DNA of 64,000 bases, from contig CBDFKC010000003.1 of NCBI GenBank assembly GCA_965248685.1, positions 868,001 to 932,000 on the forward strand, read 5' to 3'. Position numbers and translations under genes: made by a program. The notes beneath the pieces are model-generated. The model was not told where the DNA came from. It did no database searches and was given only the letters and a program-made list of their open reading frames with translations. Positions 34,742 through 44,356 of the stretch are shown piece after piece. Source of the stretch: VYFG01 sp965248685. GTDB taxonomy: Bacteria > Pseudomonadota > Gammaproteobacteria > Arenicellales > Poriferihabitantaceae. Positions within the stretch are counted from its first letter, which is position 1. Each line of letters begins with the position of its first letter.

Positions 34742-35623
34742 ATGAAGAATTCTGACAAAAAACTCAAAATGGTTGCGGCGGGGCTTGTCTCTATGTCAAT
34801 GACACTATTGACCTCTGTAAGCATTGCAGGAAACTCGGTTTTGGGGAACCTCAACGGCCAGAATAATGTGTCAATCGAAACTGCCACGGGAAAACTTGCG
34901 GTCGATAGCGCCTATACCTTTTTTGGTGGGGACAAGATAGTAACTGGCGAATCAGCTGTTGCTGGGCTCTCTCTAATTGAAGGTGGAGGGGTTTATGTTA
35001 GTGAAAACAGCAAAGTAACTGTTGATGAACTCGACAATGGGTACATAGTCGAAGTGGAAAATGGTGCCGCAGCATTTTCTTTTGAAGACAGTACAAACTT
35101 TAGCGTCAGGATTTCAAATGTCATTATTCAATCGCAAGATACGTCGCTACCTGTTTCAGGTGTCGCAAGTCTAGATAGTAATGGAGTCATTGTCGTCAAA
35201 TCTGTATACGGTGGATTTGTGGTAATTTCTGATTCCGGTACGACAACTTTGGTAAATTCTGGTGAAAGTTTTTCAAGCTCTTTGGCTGCGGCAAAATCTA
35301 TCAATGTGCAGGTATCTGAAGGAGCTGTTGGAGTTAGCCTGGCTGCCAAAATAATCGCAATTTTAGCCGCCGTTGGAATTGCAGTTGCTATTTCAGAGGA
35401 TGATGATGACGCCACCGCTCAAGCAGCAGTTACAGACGCGACTACACCTACTGCTACAGGAACTCCTGTCACTTCTACTACGGGAGCTACCCCACAGCAG
35501 ATAAATGACGCCCGACTTGCTGCGCTAAGAGCCATAAATGATGCTCGTCTCGCAGCGCTTAGAGCCGCCGCTACTCCTCCTGTTACTCCAGTAATTCCTA
35601 CTGCAAGTCCCTCTACGAGTTAA
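34742..35623 (+). CDS. FecR-like secreted/membrane protein with tandem INDARLAALRA repeat
   Basis: 293 residues. Signal peptide (hydrophobic ~9-28). A FecR-type beta-sandwich follows: GGDKIVTGESAVAGLSLIEG (62-81), then VYVSENSKVTVDEL. A hydrophobic helix (AAKIIAILAAVGIAVAI, ~201-217) precedes an acidic SEDDDD patch and a Thr/Ala/Pro-rich tail with two perfect INDARLAALRA copies (254-275). FecR domains elsewhere sense signals or bind peptidoglycan/glycan. The exact role is unknown. It lies 190 bases upstream of wza on the same strand and is presumably an envelope part of the export machine. Confidence 0.66.
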   Translation: MKNSDKKLKMVAAGLVSMSMTLLTSVSIAGNSVLGNLNGQNNVSIETATGKLAVDSAYTFFGGDKIVTGESAVAGLSLIEGGGVYVSENSKVTVDELDNGYIVEVENGAAAFSFEDSTNFSVRISNVIIQSQDTSLPVSGVASLDSNGVIVVKSVYGGFVVISDSGTTTLVNSGESFSSSLAAAKSINVQVSEGAVGVSLAAKIIAILAAVGIAVAISEDDDDATAQAAVTDATTPTATGTPVTSTTGATPQQINDARLAALRAINDARLAALRAAATPPVTPVIPTASPSTS

Positions 35624-35813
35624 TCTAAACTGTAAAGTAGGACTGCACAGTAGGACAAAAGTAAGGTTGGGATTCTCGACACTATTGTCTTAGGTTCCAG
35701 CTCGTTATTGCGCATCCCCGTCAGAATATTGTTCAGACGGGGAGTTTTCGCAATCCTTCGGTTCACACTCTAGTGATCAAACTGAAATCATCTGTTTTTT
35801 TGGATTTGGTGAT

Positions 35814-36950
35814 ATGAATCTAGCCTATATCCGAACATTTCTATTGGTAGGAGCGGCTTTCCTGATTCTTGGTGGTTGCGCTAGTTCATCAAATAACCCC
35901 GATTCGGATTCTATCCAAAAATCTGAGGAAGATGAAACCCAGCCAGCTATAACACTCGCGGATGATAGTACAAGCAGTTCTGATTTCTCTAATACCCCCG
36001 AAGAGTTGCAATCGACTGATCCAGTCGACGAAGTTTCTAAAAAACAAGCCGTTAAAGCATTAAACCAAAAGATTCAATTAGGATCATTTGCCGAAAGTGT
36101 AAACAAGACGGGTAATTTTATCTCCAGGGAAAGTTATAAGTTAGGCCCTGGTGATGTTCTTGAAATTGCGGTATTTCAGGTCGAAGAACTTAATAGGAAA
36201 GTCCGTATCACTGGAGACGGAATGATTATGATTCCATTGCTGGGCGGTGTTAACGTCAACGGAATGACGACCACAGAAGTCGAGAAATTCCTCACTTTCG
36301 AACTTGGGAAAGATTATCTTCAAAATCCCCAGGTTTCTGTATTTGTGGACGAGTTTAAGTCCCAGCAGGTTGCAGTGCTGGGTGCTGTTGACGCACCCAA
36401 TATTTACGAAATCAGGCAGCCTAGGACCATTATTGAAATGCTTGCTCAGGCGGGCGGTTTAACCGATAAAGCGGGTACCCAGATTCAGATCAGAAGATCG
36501 GTATATAACCGGGAGAAACAGTTACATGAGAATGAGTCGCTGATTGTTGAGCTGGATGTTTTACTGAAGGGAAACAATGACCTAGAAAACATCACTCTTC
36601 GGGGCGGCGACAGCGTTGTTGTACCAGAAACAGGAAGTATATTTGTAGAGGGGGCGGTAGCCCGGCCCGGGGCTTACGAAATGCAGGGTGATACAAACGT
36701 CCTAAAGGTTCTCTCCATGGCAGGTGGAATTGTTTACGAAACTTCGAAACAAGGGATTGAAGTCTATCGCGAAACCTATGCAGGGGAAACCCGCGTCTAT
36801 AAGGTTAATTACAATAAGATTCGGGTAGACCCCGAAAGTGATATCATTTTGCAGGAAGGTGATATTGTTGTGGTGCACCATAGTTCGGCTAAGCGGGGTT
36901 TGGCAGGTATTTGGCGGGGAATTTCTGGAATTTTTCGCGTAGCCTTATAA
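35814..36950 (+). CDS. wza: Wza-like polysaccharide export lipoprotein (OPX)
   Basis: 378 residues. Lipobox LGGC with Cys22 and a ~70-residue disordered acidic/Ser linker. Then the Poly_export domain: YKLGPGDVLEIAVFQVEEL, the GMIMIPLLGGVNVNGMT segment and NPQVSVFVDEFKSQQVAVLGAV. SLBB-type domains follow (TIIEMLAQAGGLTDKAG; FVEGAVARPGAYEM; LKVLSMAGGI). It is the outer-membrane channel through which the polymer leaves, partner of Wzc. The C-terminus is short and basic, with no long alpha-barrel helix obvious. ATG start; the wzc gene follows 54 bases later. Confidence 0.92.
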   Translation: MNLAYIRTFLLVGAAFLILGGCASSSNNPDSDSIQKSEEDETQPAITLADDSTSSSDFSNTPEELQSTDPVDEVSKKQAVKALNQKIQLGSFAESVNKTGNFISRESYKLGPGDVLEIAVFQVEELNRKVRITGDGMIMIPLLGGVNVNGMTTTEVEKFLTFELGKDYLQNPQVSVFVDEFKSQQVAVLGAVDAPNIYEIRQPRTIIEMLAQAGGLTDKAGTQIQIRRSVYNREKQLHENESLIVELDVLLKGNNDLENITLRGGDSVVVPETGSIFVEGAVARPGAYEMQGDTNVLKVLSMAGGIVYETSKQGIEVYRETYAGETRVYKVNYNKIRVDPESDIILQEGDIVVVHHSSAKRGLAGIWRGISGIFRVAL

Positions 36951-37004
36951 ATTAATATCAACTTTAGTTTGGTCGCTAAACAGAGTTGAAGAAGATCAAT
37001 TATT

Positions 37005-39332
37005 ATGAGTATAGAAACGGAGGAAATAAATAAACTCCCAATTTTCCGATCGGATCGCAATGCTCAAGAGATCATCGCTTACGACACCCACACAAATCAG
37101 CGACTTCCTGATGATGAAATAGATTTACGTTCGTTGTGGAAAACCGTTATTAAGTACCGATGGACCATTGCCTCCATATCCTTTTTATTTTTAGTAACAA
37201 CCGTTATCGCAACTTTGTTAATGCGTCCGGTTTATCGCGCTGAGGTACTGCTCGAAATTAAAACACCAAGCGGTAGCGTGGTGAAGTTCCAGAACCTAGA
37301 GCAAACCGACTATCAACCGTTGGAGTATAAAAATACTCAACAAAACATTCTGCAAAGTAGTTCGGTAGCGGAAACTGTTATCTCTCAATTCTCACTGGCA
37401 GAAAATCCTGAATTTTCTGGACAGATTACACAACGGGGATTTGTAAATGGTTTAAAACAGCTGATTAAACCTATGAAGGTAATGGTTGAAGAATATATTG
37501 ATCTAGATGTATCTACAGACAGCCAAAATTCTGACTCCGAGACGGATAAGGAGTTGTTCGAAATACTTAAACGGTTTGATAATAGACTTACCGTGTCACC
37601 AATAAAGAGGTCTGATCTTTTTCTTGTAAACTTTGATAGCTTTAGTCCAGAATTAGCTGCAGGTATCGCCAATTCGGTTGTTGATAACTATATTACTTTG
37701 AATGAAAACAGGCGGTTCGGATCAACTTCCGGAGCGAAGCATTTCTTAGAATTAGAAATTCAGAAAGTTCAGGCACGACTTGAAACCTCTGAACGCGATC
37801 TAACGGAATATGCTAGAGAACATGAAATTATCGATGTCGAAGATAAAGACGATATCATAACCACTCAACTTAATGACATCAGTGCGCAATTAACAGTCGC
37901 TACTGGCCAACGTATAGCGGCTGAGGCTCTATACATACAATCGCGGTCCGCTGATGGTTTTAGTGTTTTACCTCAGGTTTTGAAAAGCGATTTGATTCAA
38001 AAACTAAAATCCCAGTATGCTGTTCTTCAGGGTGAATACTTTAAATTATCGAACATTTATAAATCTGCATATCCAAGGCTTGTTCAACTAAATGAGGAAA
38101 TGAACCGGATCAAACTTAGCCTTGATACGGAAGTTGCACAAATAGCAAATAGTCTTCAATCTGATTACGAACAGTCTTTAAAGAAAGAAAAGTTACTGGA
38201 GGAAAAGGTAGAAGAACATAAAGTTGAATTATTGTCCCTTAAGGATCGGTCCATTCAATATAATATTCTTAAACGCGAATGGGAGACTAACAAGGAGCTC
38301 TATACGGGTTTGCTTGAGCGCATGAAAGAAGTAGGCGTTGCTGCTGGTATGGAGATCGACAATATTACTATCATTGACCGCGCCAGAATTCCTGTAGTAC
38401 AGTTTAAGCCGAATCTCATACAGAATGCCACTTTAGCCACTAGTCTCGGTTTATTCGTAGGGATTGGTATCGCCTTTTTGTTATCCTTTTTGGACAATAC
38501 AGTTAGAACACCAGAAGAGCTTGAAAATCTGGTCGGAATGGTGAGTTTAGGAGTAATCCCTAAGTTCCAAGGTGGAAACTTGTCAACATCAAGTGAGACT
38601 CCCAAAATGCGAAGGTCAAGACTTGGGTTGATATCCCACTTTGAGCGAGATCAGGAGATGTCAGAGGCATTCCGCTCGATTCGGACCAGTCTGATGTTTT
38701 CTACACCTAGCGGAATGCCAAAAGTTCTTCAGGTTACCAGCACCATACCCGGAGAAGGTAAAACAACAGTTGCTTCAAATATTGCAGCGGTAATGGCTGA
38801 CAATGGGGTTAGTGTGGCTCTGGTGGATGCTGATTTACGAAAACCAGCTTTAAACAAAGTATTTGGTGTGCCATCGATGCCAGGGCTCTCTGAAAGCTTG
38901 ACCAAACAACTTGAAAAGATTCCAGTGTATAAAACCAAAATCGATGGGTTATCGTTAGTTCCAGCTGGTACGTTGCCCCCTAATCCGGCTGAGTTACTAG
39001 GATCTCCTGCGTTTGATCAGTTTCTTGTAACGCTGGGCAAGCACTATGATCACGTGGTGATCGACTCCGCCCCACTGCTTGGTCTGGCGGATTCTGTGAT
39101 TATTTCTACAAAAGTAGATGGATTAGTCTATACCGTACATGCAGGTGAAATTAGTCGTGATGGGTTACGTGAGGGTATAAAGCGTTTACGTAGAGTGAAT
39201 GCACCAATCTTAGGAGCTATTTTGAGTCAGGCGGATTTATCTAGTGGCGAATATGGAGCTTATGCTGATTCAAGTTTCTACAAATATGGATCACCATATT
39301 CACAGTCTCAAATCAAGCATAGAACTCAGTAA
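37005..39332 (+). CDS. wzc: Wzc-type polysaccharide co-polymerase/tyrosine autokinase
   Basis: 775 residues. Cytoplasmic N-tail; TM1 ~51-70; periplasmic chain-length (Wzz) domain with long coiled-coil helices (~230-420); TM2 ~475-492; cytoplasmic BY-kinase. Kinase motifs: Walker A GEGKTT (583-588), Walker A' VALVDADLRKP from ~605, and VVIDSAPLLGLADSVI as Walker B. The C-terminus carries a tyrosine cluster (five Tyr in the last ~26 residues) for autophosphorylation, which controls EPS chain length and export with Wza. A GNVR/G-rich domain with DLRSLWKTVIKYRW is at the start. No separate cognate phosphatase (Wzb) was seen in the window. ATG start. Confidence 0.95.
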   Translation: MSIETEEINKLPIFRSDRNAQEIIAYDTHTNQRLPDDEIDLRSLWKTVIKYRWTIASISFLFLVTTVIATLLMRPVYRAEVLLEIKTPSGSVVKFQNLEQTDYQPLEYKNTQQNILQSSSVAETVISQFSLAENPEFSGQITQRGFVNGLKQLIKPMKVMVEEYIDLDVSTDSQNSDSETDKELFEILKRFDNRLTVSPIKRSDLFLVNFDSFSPELAAGIANSVVDNYITLNENRRFGSTSGAKHFLELEIQKVQARLETSERDLTEYAREHEIIDVEDKDDIITTQLNDISAQLTVATGQRIAAEALYIQSRSADGFSVLPQVLKSDLIQKLKSQYAVLQGEYFKLSNIYKSAYPRLVQLNEEMNRIKLSLDTEVAQIANSLQSDYEQSLKKEKLLEEKVEEHKVELLSLKDRSIQYNILKREWETNKELYTGLLERMKEVGVAAGMEIDNITIIDRARIPVVQFKPNLIQNATLATSLGLFVGIGIAFLLSFLDNTVRTPEELENLVGMVSLGVIPKFQGGNLSTSSETPKMRRSRLGLISHFERDQEMSEAFRSIRTSLMFSTPSGMPKVLQVTSTIPGEGKTTVASNIAAVMADNGVSVALVDADLRKPALNKVFGVPSMPGLSESLTKQLEKIPVYKTKIDGLSLVPAGTLPPNPAELLGSPAFDQFLVTLGKHYDHVVIDSAPLLGLADSVIISTKVDGLVYTVHAGEISRDGLREGIKRLRRVNAPILGAILSQADLSSGEYGAYADSSFYKYGSPYSQSQIKHRTQ

Positions 39333-39444
39333 TTCACAATTTGAGAAATTTAGTTATCAATTATTGAGAGCTAATTGCATAAATCAAAATCCCATTAGCC
39401 CAAGTGATCACATCGGTTGATATATGTCTATTCGGTGATTCATT

Positions 39445-40701
39445 TTGCAAAAGCTAAAACAAGTCCTGTTAAGAATATTGCTTGTTTGCATAAGTGGGGC
39501 AATAATGTACTTTGGAACTATTCCATACCGAGAAGAATTACATTTAAAAAGGATTGACGCTGGAGTTGATGGCGTCGAATTCCGGGAAAAAATACCATTT
39601 ACCGACAAACCCGGTCGACTACTTGCTAGAAAGTGGCTGGCCAGCAGACAAGGTTCTGCAGAAGATGCGCTATACCATATAAAACAAAGCATCAAAAATC
39701 GACCCTTGTACGCCCATTCTTGGCTTGATCTTGCCGAAATTAATATACGGCTCAAAAAATATAAAGAGGCTGGTGAGTACATCGATATTGCCACTGACAT
39801 GTGGCCTAATCACAGGATTTTGCTATGGCGGGCTGCTATGCTTTGGCTGCAAATTGGCGAAGAAAACAAGGTTTTCGCCATTCTGAAGAGATACATCAGA
39901 GCTCGACCTGGTCACCTAAAAAGAGCGGTGGTCGTTGGTGCTCGCTTCGAAACAAACCCAGAACGGCTTATAAAACGGTTGGTGCCAGAAGAACCTCCGT
40001 ATGATAAACAAGTTGGTTATTATATGGAGCAGTTGCTTATTTATGCAATCAATCAAAATAATGCAGATTTGGCGAATGCGGCCTGGTTAAGATTTTCGGA
40101 AAAATCTCGAAAAGATAAAAAAATACTATCAAAATATATCGATTACATGATTCGTACCGACGATGGCAACAATGCGGTTAACGTTTTTCTACAGTACACT
40201 GGTGGCCATATTAAGGATGATGTTTTTAATGGTGGCTTCGAAAATAAACTTCTGAATTTTGGGTTTGGGTGGATTGCTAAAAAAAATGCGGGGGTTTCAT
40301 TAACCTTCGATACTGATTATACATTCAAAGGCAATCAAAGTTTGCGCATTGATTTCGACGGTACAACGAATCTGGATTATCGACATCTTTATCAACGCAT
40401 TCTGGTGGAGCCTGGTGGACGATATCAATTGAAAGGGATGTGGCGAGGTGAGGGTATTTCTACACGATCAAATCCTTACTTGGAAATGTTCTCAATTGGA
40501 GCTAAAAAGAACTCCAGAACAAAAACTCAATCGAAAAGACAATCCTGGCGGTGGCAACTAATTCAAGCTGAGTTACAAGTTCCTGAGGATTCGTCGTTCA
40601 TTACAGTCCGGATGCGAAGAAGAAAGGCGGATGCTTTGGATAATAAAATTTCTGGTTCCATATGGCTGGACGAACTACATATCGTCAAGCTTGAAGATTA
40701 A
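39445..40701 (+). CDS. TPR protein with C-terminal carbohydrate-binding-like domain
   Basis: 418 residues. N-terminal signal anchor (LLRILLVCISGAIMYFG), then TPR-like helices (SAEDALYHIKQSIKNRPLYAHSWLDLAEINIRLKKYKEAG and HRILLWRAAMLWLQIGEENKVFA). The last ~150 residues start at FNGGFENKLLNFGFGWI, have YTFKGNQSLRIDF and RHLYQRILVEPGGRYQLKG and end in a strand, which is the CBM4/9-like jelly-roll pattern. It could hold glycan or envelope partners in the periplasm. TTG start at 39445; no ATG fits. Its TAA overlaps the ATG of the next gene (TAATG), so both are made together. Confidence 0.66.
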   Translation: MQKLKQVLLRILLVCISGAIMYFGTIPYREELHLKRIDAGVDGVEFREKIPFTDKPGRLLARKWLASRQGSAEDALYHIKQSIKNRPLYAHSWLDLAEINIRLKKYKEAGEYIDIATDMWPNHRILLWRAAMLWLQIGEENKVFAILKRYIRARPGHLKRAVVVGARFETNPERLIKRLVPEEPPYDKQVGYYMEQLLIYAINQNNADLANAAWLRFSEKSRKDKKILSKYIDYMIRTDDGNNAVNVFLQYTGGHIKDDVFNGGFENKLLNFGFGWIAKKNAGVSLTFDTDYTFKGNQSLRIDFDGTTNLDYRHLYQRILVEPGGRYQLKGMWRGEGISTRSNPYLEMFSIGAKKNSRTKTQSKRQSWRWQLIQAELQVPEDSSFITVRMRRRKADALDNKISGSIWLDELHIVKLED

Positions 40702-42431
40702 TGGATATGAAGTTGAACCCAATTGATTCACGAACCTGGATTCAAGCAATTGTCGATGATGTAGTGGCAGGAGAAGATTTTCGGCTGCCATCTGAGGAAC
40801 ACATGGACGAGTTATTATCCTGGCTTGCAGGAAAATCGAATGCTTCTTCAGATTTGCTAAATTCTGTGTTTGCCAGCAAATCCCTAAATGAAATCAATGC
40901 GAAACAACTAACGCTCCTAGCCATAGACAGACATTTGTTTTCAGATAGCAAAGCAGAACCGCTCGTTATGCTTGGCCTGAATTCCAATGCAAGTCAACAG
41001 TTGGTAAAAAGCCGCTATCGCAGGCTTATGCAGATTTATCACCCTGACCGGGCGGTAGTAAGTAAAGCAATTTCTACCAGTCGAACGGAGACAATTAATA
41101 TTGCTTATTCCAAATTAAGTGATCATAAGCCCGTTGAGAATAATGAGATCGGGCTTGAAAAGGAACCATTTAAAGAAGAATCTAACTTGACTGGGGATGT
41201 CCCAGGAAGTTATCCAGGAAAAGCAACGGGTTTTAAACTTCGCTCTACTATCGGCTCAGCCCAGAGGTTCAAGCAGAACTTTTTTATATTTATTGTTGTA
41301 ATTTCTTCGGGCCTGCTGACATTAACATATATCAGTGGGCTGAATGAAAAGACAATAATCTCGGTGGACAAATTTAACCCTACTGTCAATACAAGTGAGG
41401 ACTCTGAATTAGAAGTACCGAAACCTTCCAGCAATTTAGTTACTGAACCTAAAAATTTGGAAAACACGAGTGAAGTTGCCCCGATTAATTTCGCGGACGA
41501 ATTAACAAAACCCACGAAGCTTAGTGGTACCCAATCTCTGAGCATCGTGCCTCCGACAAAAATAACTGATATAGAGCCGGGGCCTTCACCGGTTCTAGGG
41601 CAATCATTAACATCGGAAAAAAGTGGAATTTTGGATAAAATCAAGGTCCAAGTGGAAGCAACAGCGAGCTCCAAAAAATTATCTGAGATGGTTTTTCAAT
41701 CCAAAATTGATACTTTGCAAGAAATTCCACAAACTTCTTTAATACCTGACAGCAACGAAAAAAATAATGATGCTGCTGTTCCAAATGAAATTGAGACTGC
41801 GGAACCTGAAATCGCCAAAGAATTGAGCGATACGATACAGGAAAAGCAGCCTTTGATAAATTCTCAACTAGTCAAGCAAGCTCCAGAACCAGCCATAAGC
41901 ATTGAGAACAATATTAAATCAGCTTCTCGATCTGAGTTCCAGGAAATAACGAAAAATTCAAAAGAAACAACCGCTGACTTTGATCAAAAATCATTAAAGC
42001 TTTTGCGAAGAAAAATCGAAATTAGTGAAAGTAACGTTGCACGCGGAAAAATCAGAATCGCCACGAAAGATGAACGAAGATTGGCGACGAGAGCACTAAA
42101 AGATTATGTTAACGGCATTCTTTCGGGAGACATAGGGAAAATAGACAACTCAATCAATGATTGGGTTTTTTACAATAGTAAGAGCATACGGCGTAATAAA
42201 GTATTAGAAAACTTTCGTGATATTGTGGATCGCGCGCATTCGCGAAAATACAAGATCAATATCAAGTCTGTGCACTATGTCGGGAAACTGATGGTCAAAA
42301 TAACGGGTAATGCGAATATACAATATGCCTATAAGAACTCTCAAACTAAGGGACATAGAGGCTTGTTGACCATTTACATCGCGCTTGACACAGGCAGCGG
42401 TAAGATTGTGAAAGTTCTTGGTCGGAATTAA
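40701..42431 (+). CDS. membrane-anchored J-domain protein with NTF2-like C-terminus
   Basis: 576 residues. Residues ~86-142 read as a J domain: VMLGLNSNASQQLVKSRYRR then LMQIYHPDR with the HPD triad at 114-116 and a helix with NIAYSKLS. One membrane helix (~193-213, FFIFIVVISSGLLTLTYISG) follows, then a ~230-residue Ser/Glu/Pro-rich disordered stretch, then a C-terminal domain (~455-576; LATRALKDYVNGILSGDIGKI, WVFYNSKSIRRNKVLENF, and two ending strands) that resembles NTF2/SnoaL-like folds. The J domain would recruit DnaK on the cytoplasmic side while the tail works outside. I know no described protein with this order. Coupled to the TPR/CBM gene by a one-base overlap. Confidence 0.62.
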   Translation: MDMKLNPIDSRTWIQAIVDDVVAGEDFRLPSEEHMDELLSWLAGKSNASSDLLNSVFASKSLNEINAKQLTLLAIDRHLFSDSKAEPLVMLGLNSNASQQLVKSRYRRLMQIYHPDRAVVSKAISTSRTETINIAYSKLSDHKPVENNEIGLEKEPFKEESNLTGDVPGSYPGKATGFKLRSTIGSAQRFKQNFFIFIVVISSGLLTLTYISGLNEKTIISVDKFNPTVNTSEDSELEVPKPSSNLVTEPKNLENTSEVAPINFADELTKPTKLSGTQSLSIVPPTKITDIEPGPSPVLGQSLTSEKSGILDKIKVQVEATASSKKLSEMVFQSKIDTLQEIPQTSLIPDSNEKNNDAAVPNEIETAEPEIAKELSDTIQEKQPLINSQLVKQAPEPAISIENNIKSASRSEFQEITKNSKETTADFDQKSLKLLRRKIEISESNVARGKIRIATKDERRLATRALKDYVNGILSGDIGKIDNSINDWVFYNSKSIRRNKVLENFRDIVDRAHSRKYKINIKSVHYVGKLMVKITGNANIQYAYKNSQTKGHRGLLTIYIALDTGSGKIVKVLGRN

Positions 42432-42551
42432 GTGGCGCCGTGCAGAACCCAGACTTGACCTTACAGTTACCCACTGATCAATTGGGATCAGAAAATCACC
42501 AAACCGGCTAACCTAGTGGTAATACGTCGATAACTACGCGCTCACAAATTA

Positions 42552-43640
42552 TCAGCGATTAGTAAAAGTAAGGACTGTCTTCAATTCATCGAAAAGAAAG
42601 TCGCCAATCTTTTCCGTCCCCGAAGGGGTGGAGTGGCTCCAATCATAGAAATCCATATCACTCCAATCGGTATTCATTGCGAGGTCCACAAAAATCGCAC
42701 CATTATTTAGTGCTACTTGTTGTGTAACTTTATCGAGTCGCCGCGTCATTCTTCGATAATCGACGCCATTGTATTTAAAGTTTCCATAATTCATTTTCTC
42801 CGAAATTCCTAGAAGATGATTTGACTCAATTTTATATTTCCTGGAAGGCTGGGAAACAAATATCGGAAATGCCCCAATTTCTTTGGATTTTTCAATTAGC
42901 TTTTTGATGCGAAATTCATACTCGTTAAGTCGTATATCCATAAAGGAATAGTCTTCGAGAATCGGAGTGCTAGTCCAGGCTTGCTGTTCAAATATAATAC
43001 GTTGATGATAAATCTTCTTTGTAAAATACGCTAAGTACATTCCCTTTGCTTTTCTTGCTAGATGCCAAATCGCGCTGTTTTCTTGAAAATATTTGATGTA
43101 AGTTTCAAGACCAGAAGTAGTATTTTCTATTAAAATTTTGTCGAATTTGCCTAATTCCGGCTTATAAAAGTCGTTAATTCCTACATAAAAAAGAACGTAT
43201 TTTGGCGTGAGTTCTGGAATATGTGGAAACCACCAATCGAAATTTTTCAAGTGCCCTATTGTTGACTGACCATCAGCACCGGCATTTGCAATTGTAATGT
43301 CAATTTTGGATTCACGAAATCTGTTCTGCAACACATCCTGCCAGGTCTGCCCGTCTGCAATGTATCGTTGATCGGTTGTGCTTCCACCAATTGTCAAAAT
43401 ATCGATATCTCTAACTGAGTGATGGTTCCCTCGCAGGCCGTATTTATCTCTGGAGTACTCAATTATCGGGTCGTTACTATCGTACAAATGGGAAGTTGCG
43501 AAATATAGTGTTCTGTCTTTGATTACGGATAGCTTGTTGATTTGAGATCCGTTTCCCCAATTTCCATATACGAGTTCAAGTGATGTAAACCCAATTAGAA
43601 TTAGTAGTAGATTTACACCTAATATTTTTAACGATCTCAT
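42552..43640 (-). CDS. SGNH/GDSL hydrolase, probable polysaccharide O-acetyl esterase
   Basis: 362 residues with an N-terminal membrane anchor (~7-24). SGNH blocks: ILTIGGSTTD (S87, block I), NAGADGQS (Gly-containing block II), YVGINDF (Asn, block III) and DWSHSTPSG (D333 and H336, block V). SGNH proteins in EPS loci add or remove O-acetyl groups. As the catalytic set is complete and the protein is membrane-anchored toward the periplasm, deacetylation or acetyl transfer during assembly is likely. ATG at 43640. Convergent with the J-domain gene, 120 bases away. Confidence 0.78.
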   Translation of the reverse strand: MRSLKILGVNLLLILIGFTSLELVYGNWGNGSQINKLSVIKDRTLYFATSHLYDSNDPIIEYSRDKYGLRGNHHSVRDIDILTIGGSTTDQRYIADGQTWQDVLQNRFRESKIDITIANAGADGQSTIGHLKNFDWWFPHIPELTPKYVLFYVGINDFYKPELGKFDKILIENTTSGLETYIKYFQENSAIWHLARKAKGMYLAYFTKKIYHQRIIFEQQAWTSTPILEDYSFMDIRLNEYEFRIKKLIEKSKEIGAFPIFVSQPSRKYKIESNHLLGISEKMNYGNFKYNGVDYRRMTRRLDKVTQQVALNNGAIFVDLAMNTDWSDMDFYDWSHSTPSGTEKIGDFLFDELKTVLTFTNR

Positions 43641-44356
43641 AAGTTTGTACTGTCTTCAGCGTCTCTGAATTTACTTTGTTACGATAATATATTTAATAGG
43701 TCGTTCAATGATTGTATTCCTATAAATTCAACAAGGTGTCAATACGATTCCAGTTTCCTTACGATTTACCCCCAGTACAAAGGAAAACTAGTCGTCCAAA
43801 AGCCACCTCAGAATCCGAGAGAAATATGGGGAATCCTTAGGATTTGTCCGGTCAGGTGGGTCATGTGCTATTCATTCCCTCTACAATAATTTTAGGATGC
43901 GCTTCTGATAAATCCGTATATCTCTTAACCAATGGTAATGTCTTGTATCCTAATAATTCTGCTATCTCTGATAAAGTTGCTTCACATAGGAAGATAGGAC
44001 GCTACACTATGTCAACGATCGTGAATCCGGAAATTCCCCAGTTCCACTTTTTCAACTTCTAGGTTCCAGGCTTTACGGATGACTATGGGTTGGCCCTCTA
44101 ATTTCGATGGAAATAATCAATGCTAATCCGATGAATTTCGGTATTTTTGAATAAAATATCCTTTACGTATCCTACCAAAAGCAGCTCCCTGGGCTCACTA
44201 TTTTTAGTTTCTTTGCGCGTCATTCGATCATTTATAACCTTGGCGTCTCGCCACCGTAAGCCTCTATTCCACCCAGCCTCATTCAGTGGTCAACTATATT
44301 CCCATTCGATCCTGGTTCCCGGTATTACTCGGTTCTCGAAAATCGACAACCCAAAC
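43641..44356. other. 716-base gap at the right border of the EPS locus
   Basis: No gene could be supported; frames here have no recognisable content. Around 44307-44335 the sequence CGATCCTGGTTCCCGGTATTAC looks like a decayed copy of the repeat unit near 880-905. Composition changes from AT-rich EPS DNA to the more balanced flanking DNA within this gap. Confidence 0.5.

Noticed and set aside
37280..37295. GCGGTAGCGTG inside wzc, identical to part of an ops element
   Set aside because: It is in-frame coding sequence for Ser-Gly-Ser-Val in the wzc periplasmic domain, so chance is the simplest explanation.
43844..44062. 72-codon frame in the gap right of the SGNH gene
   Set aside because: Starts at TTG without a ribosome site and has no recognisable composition or domain.
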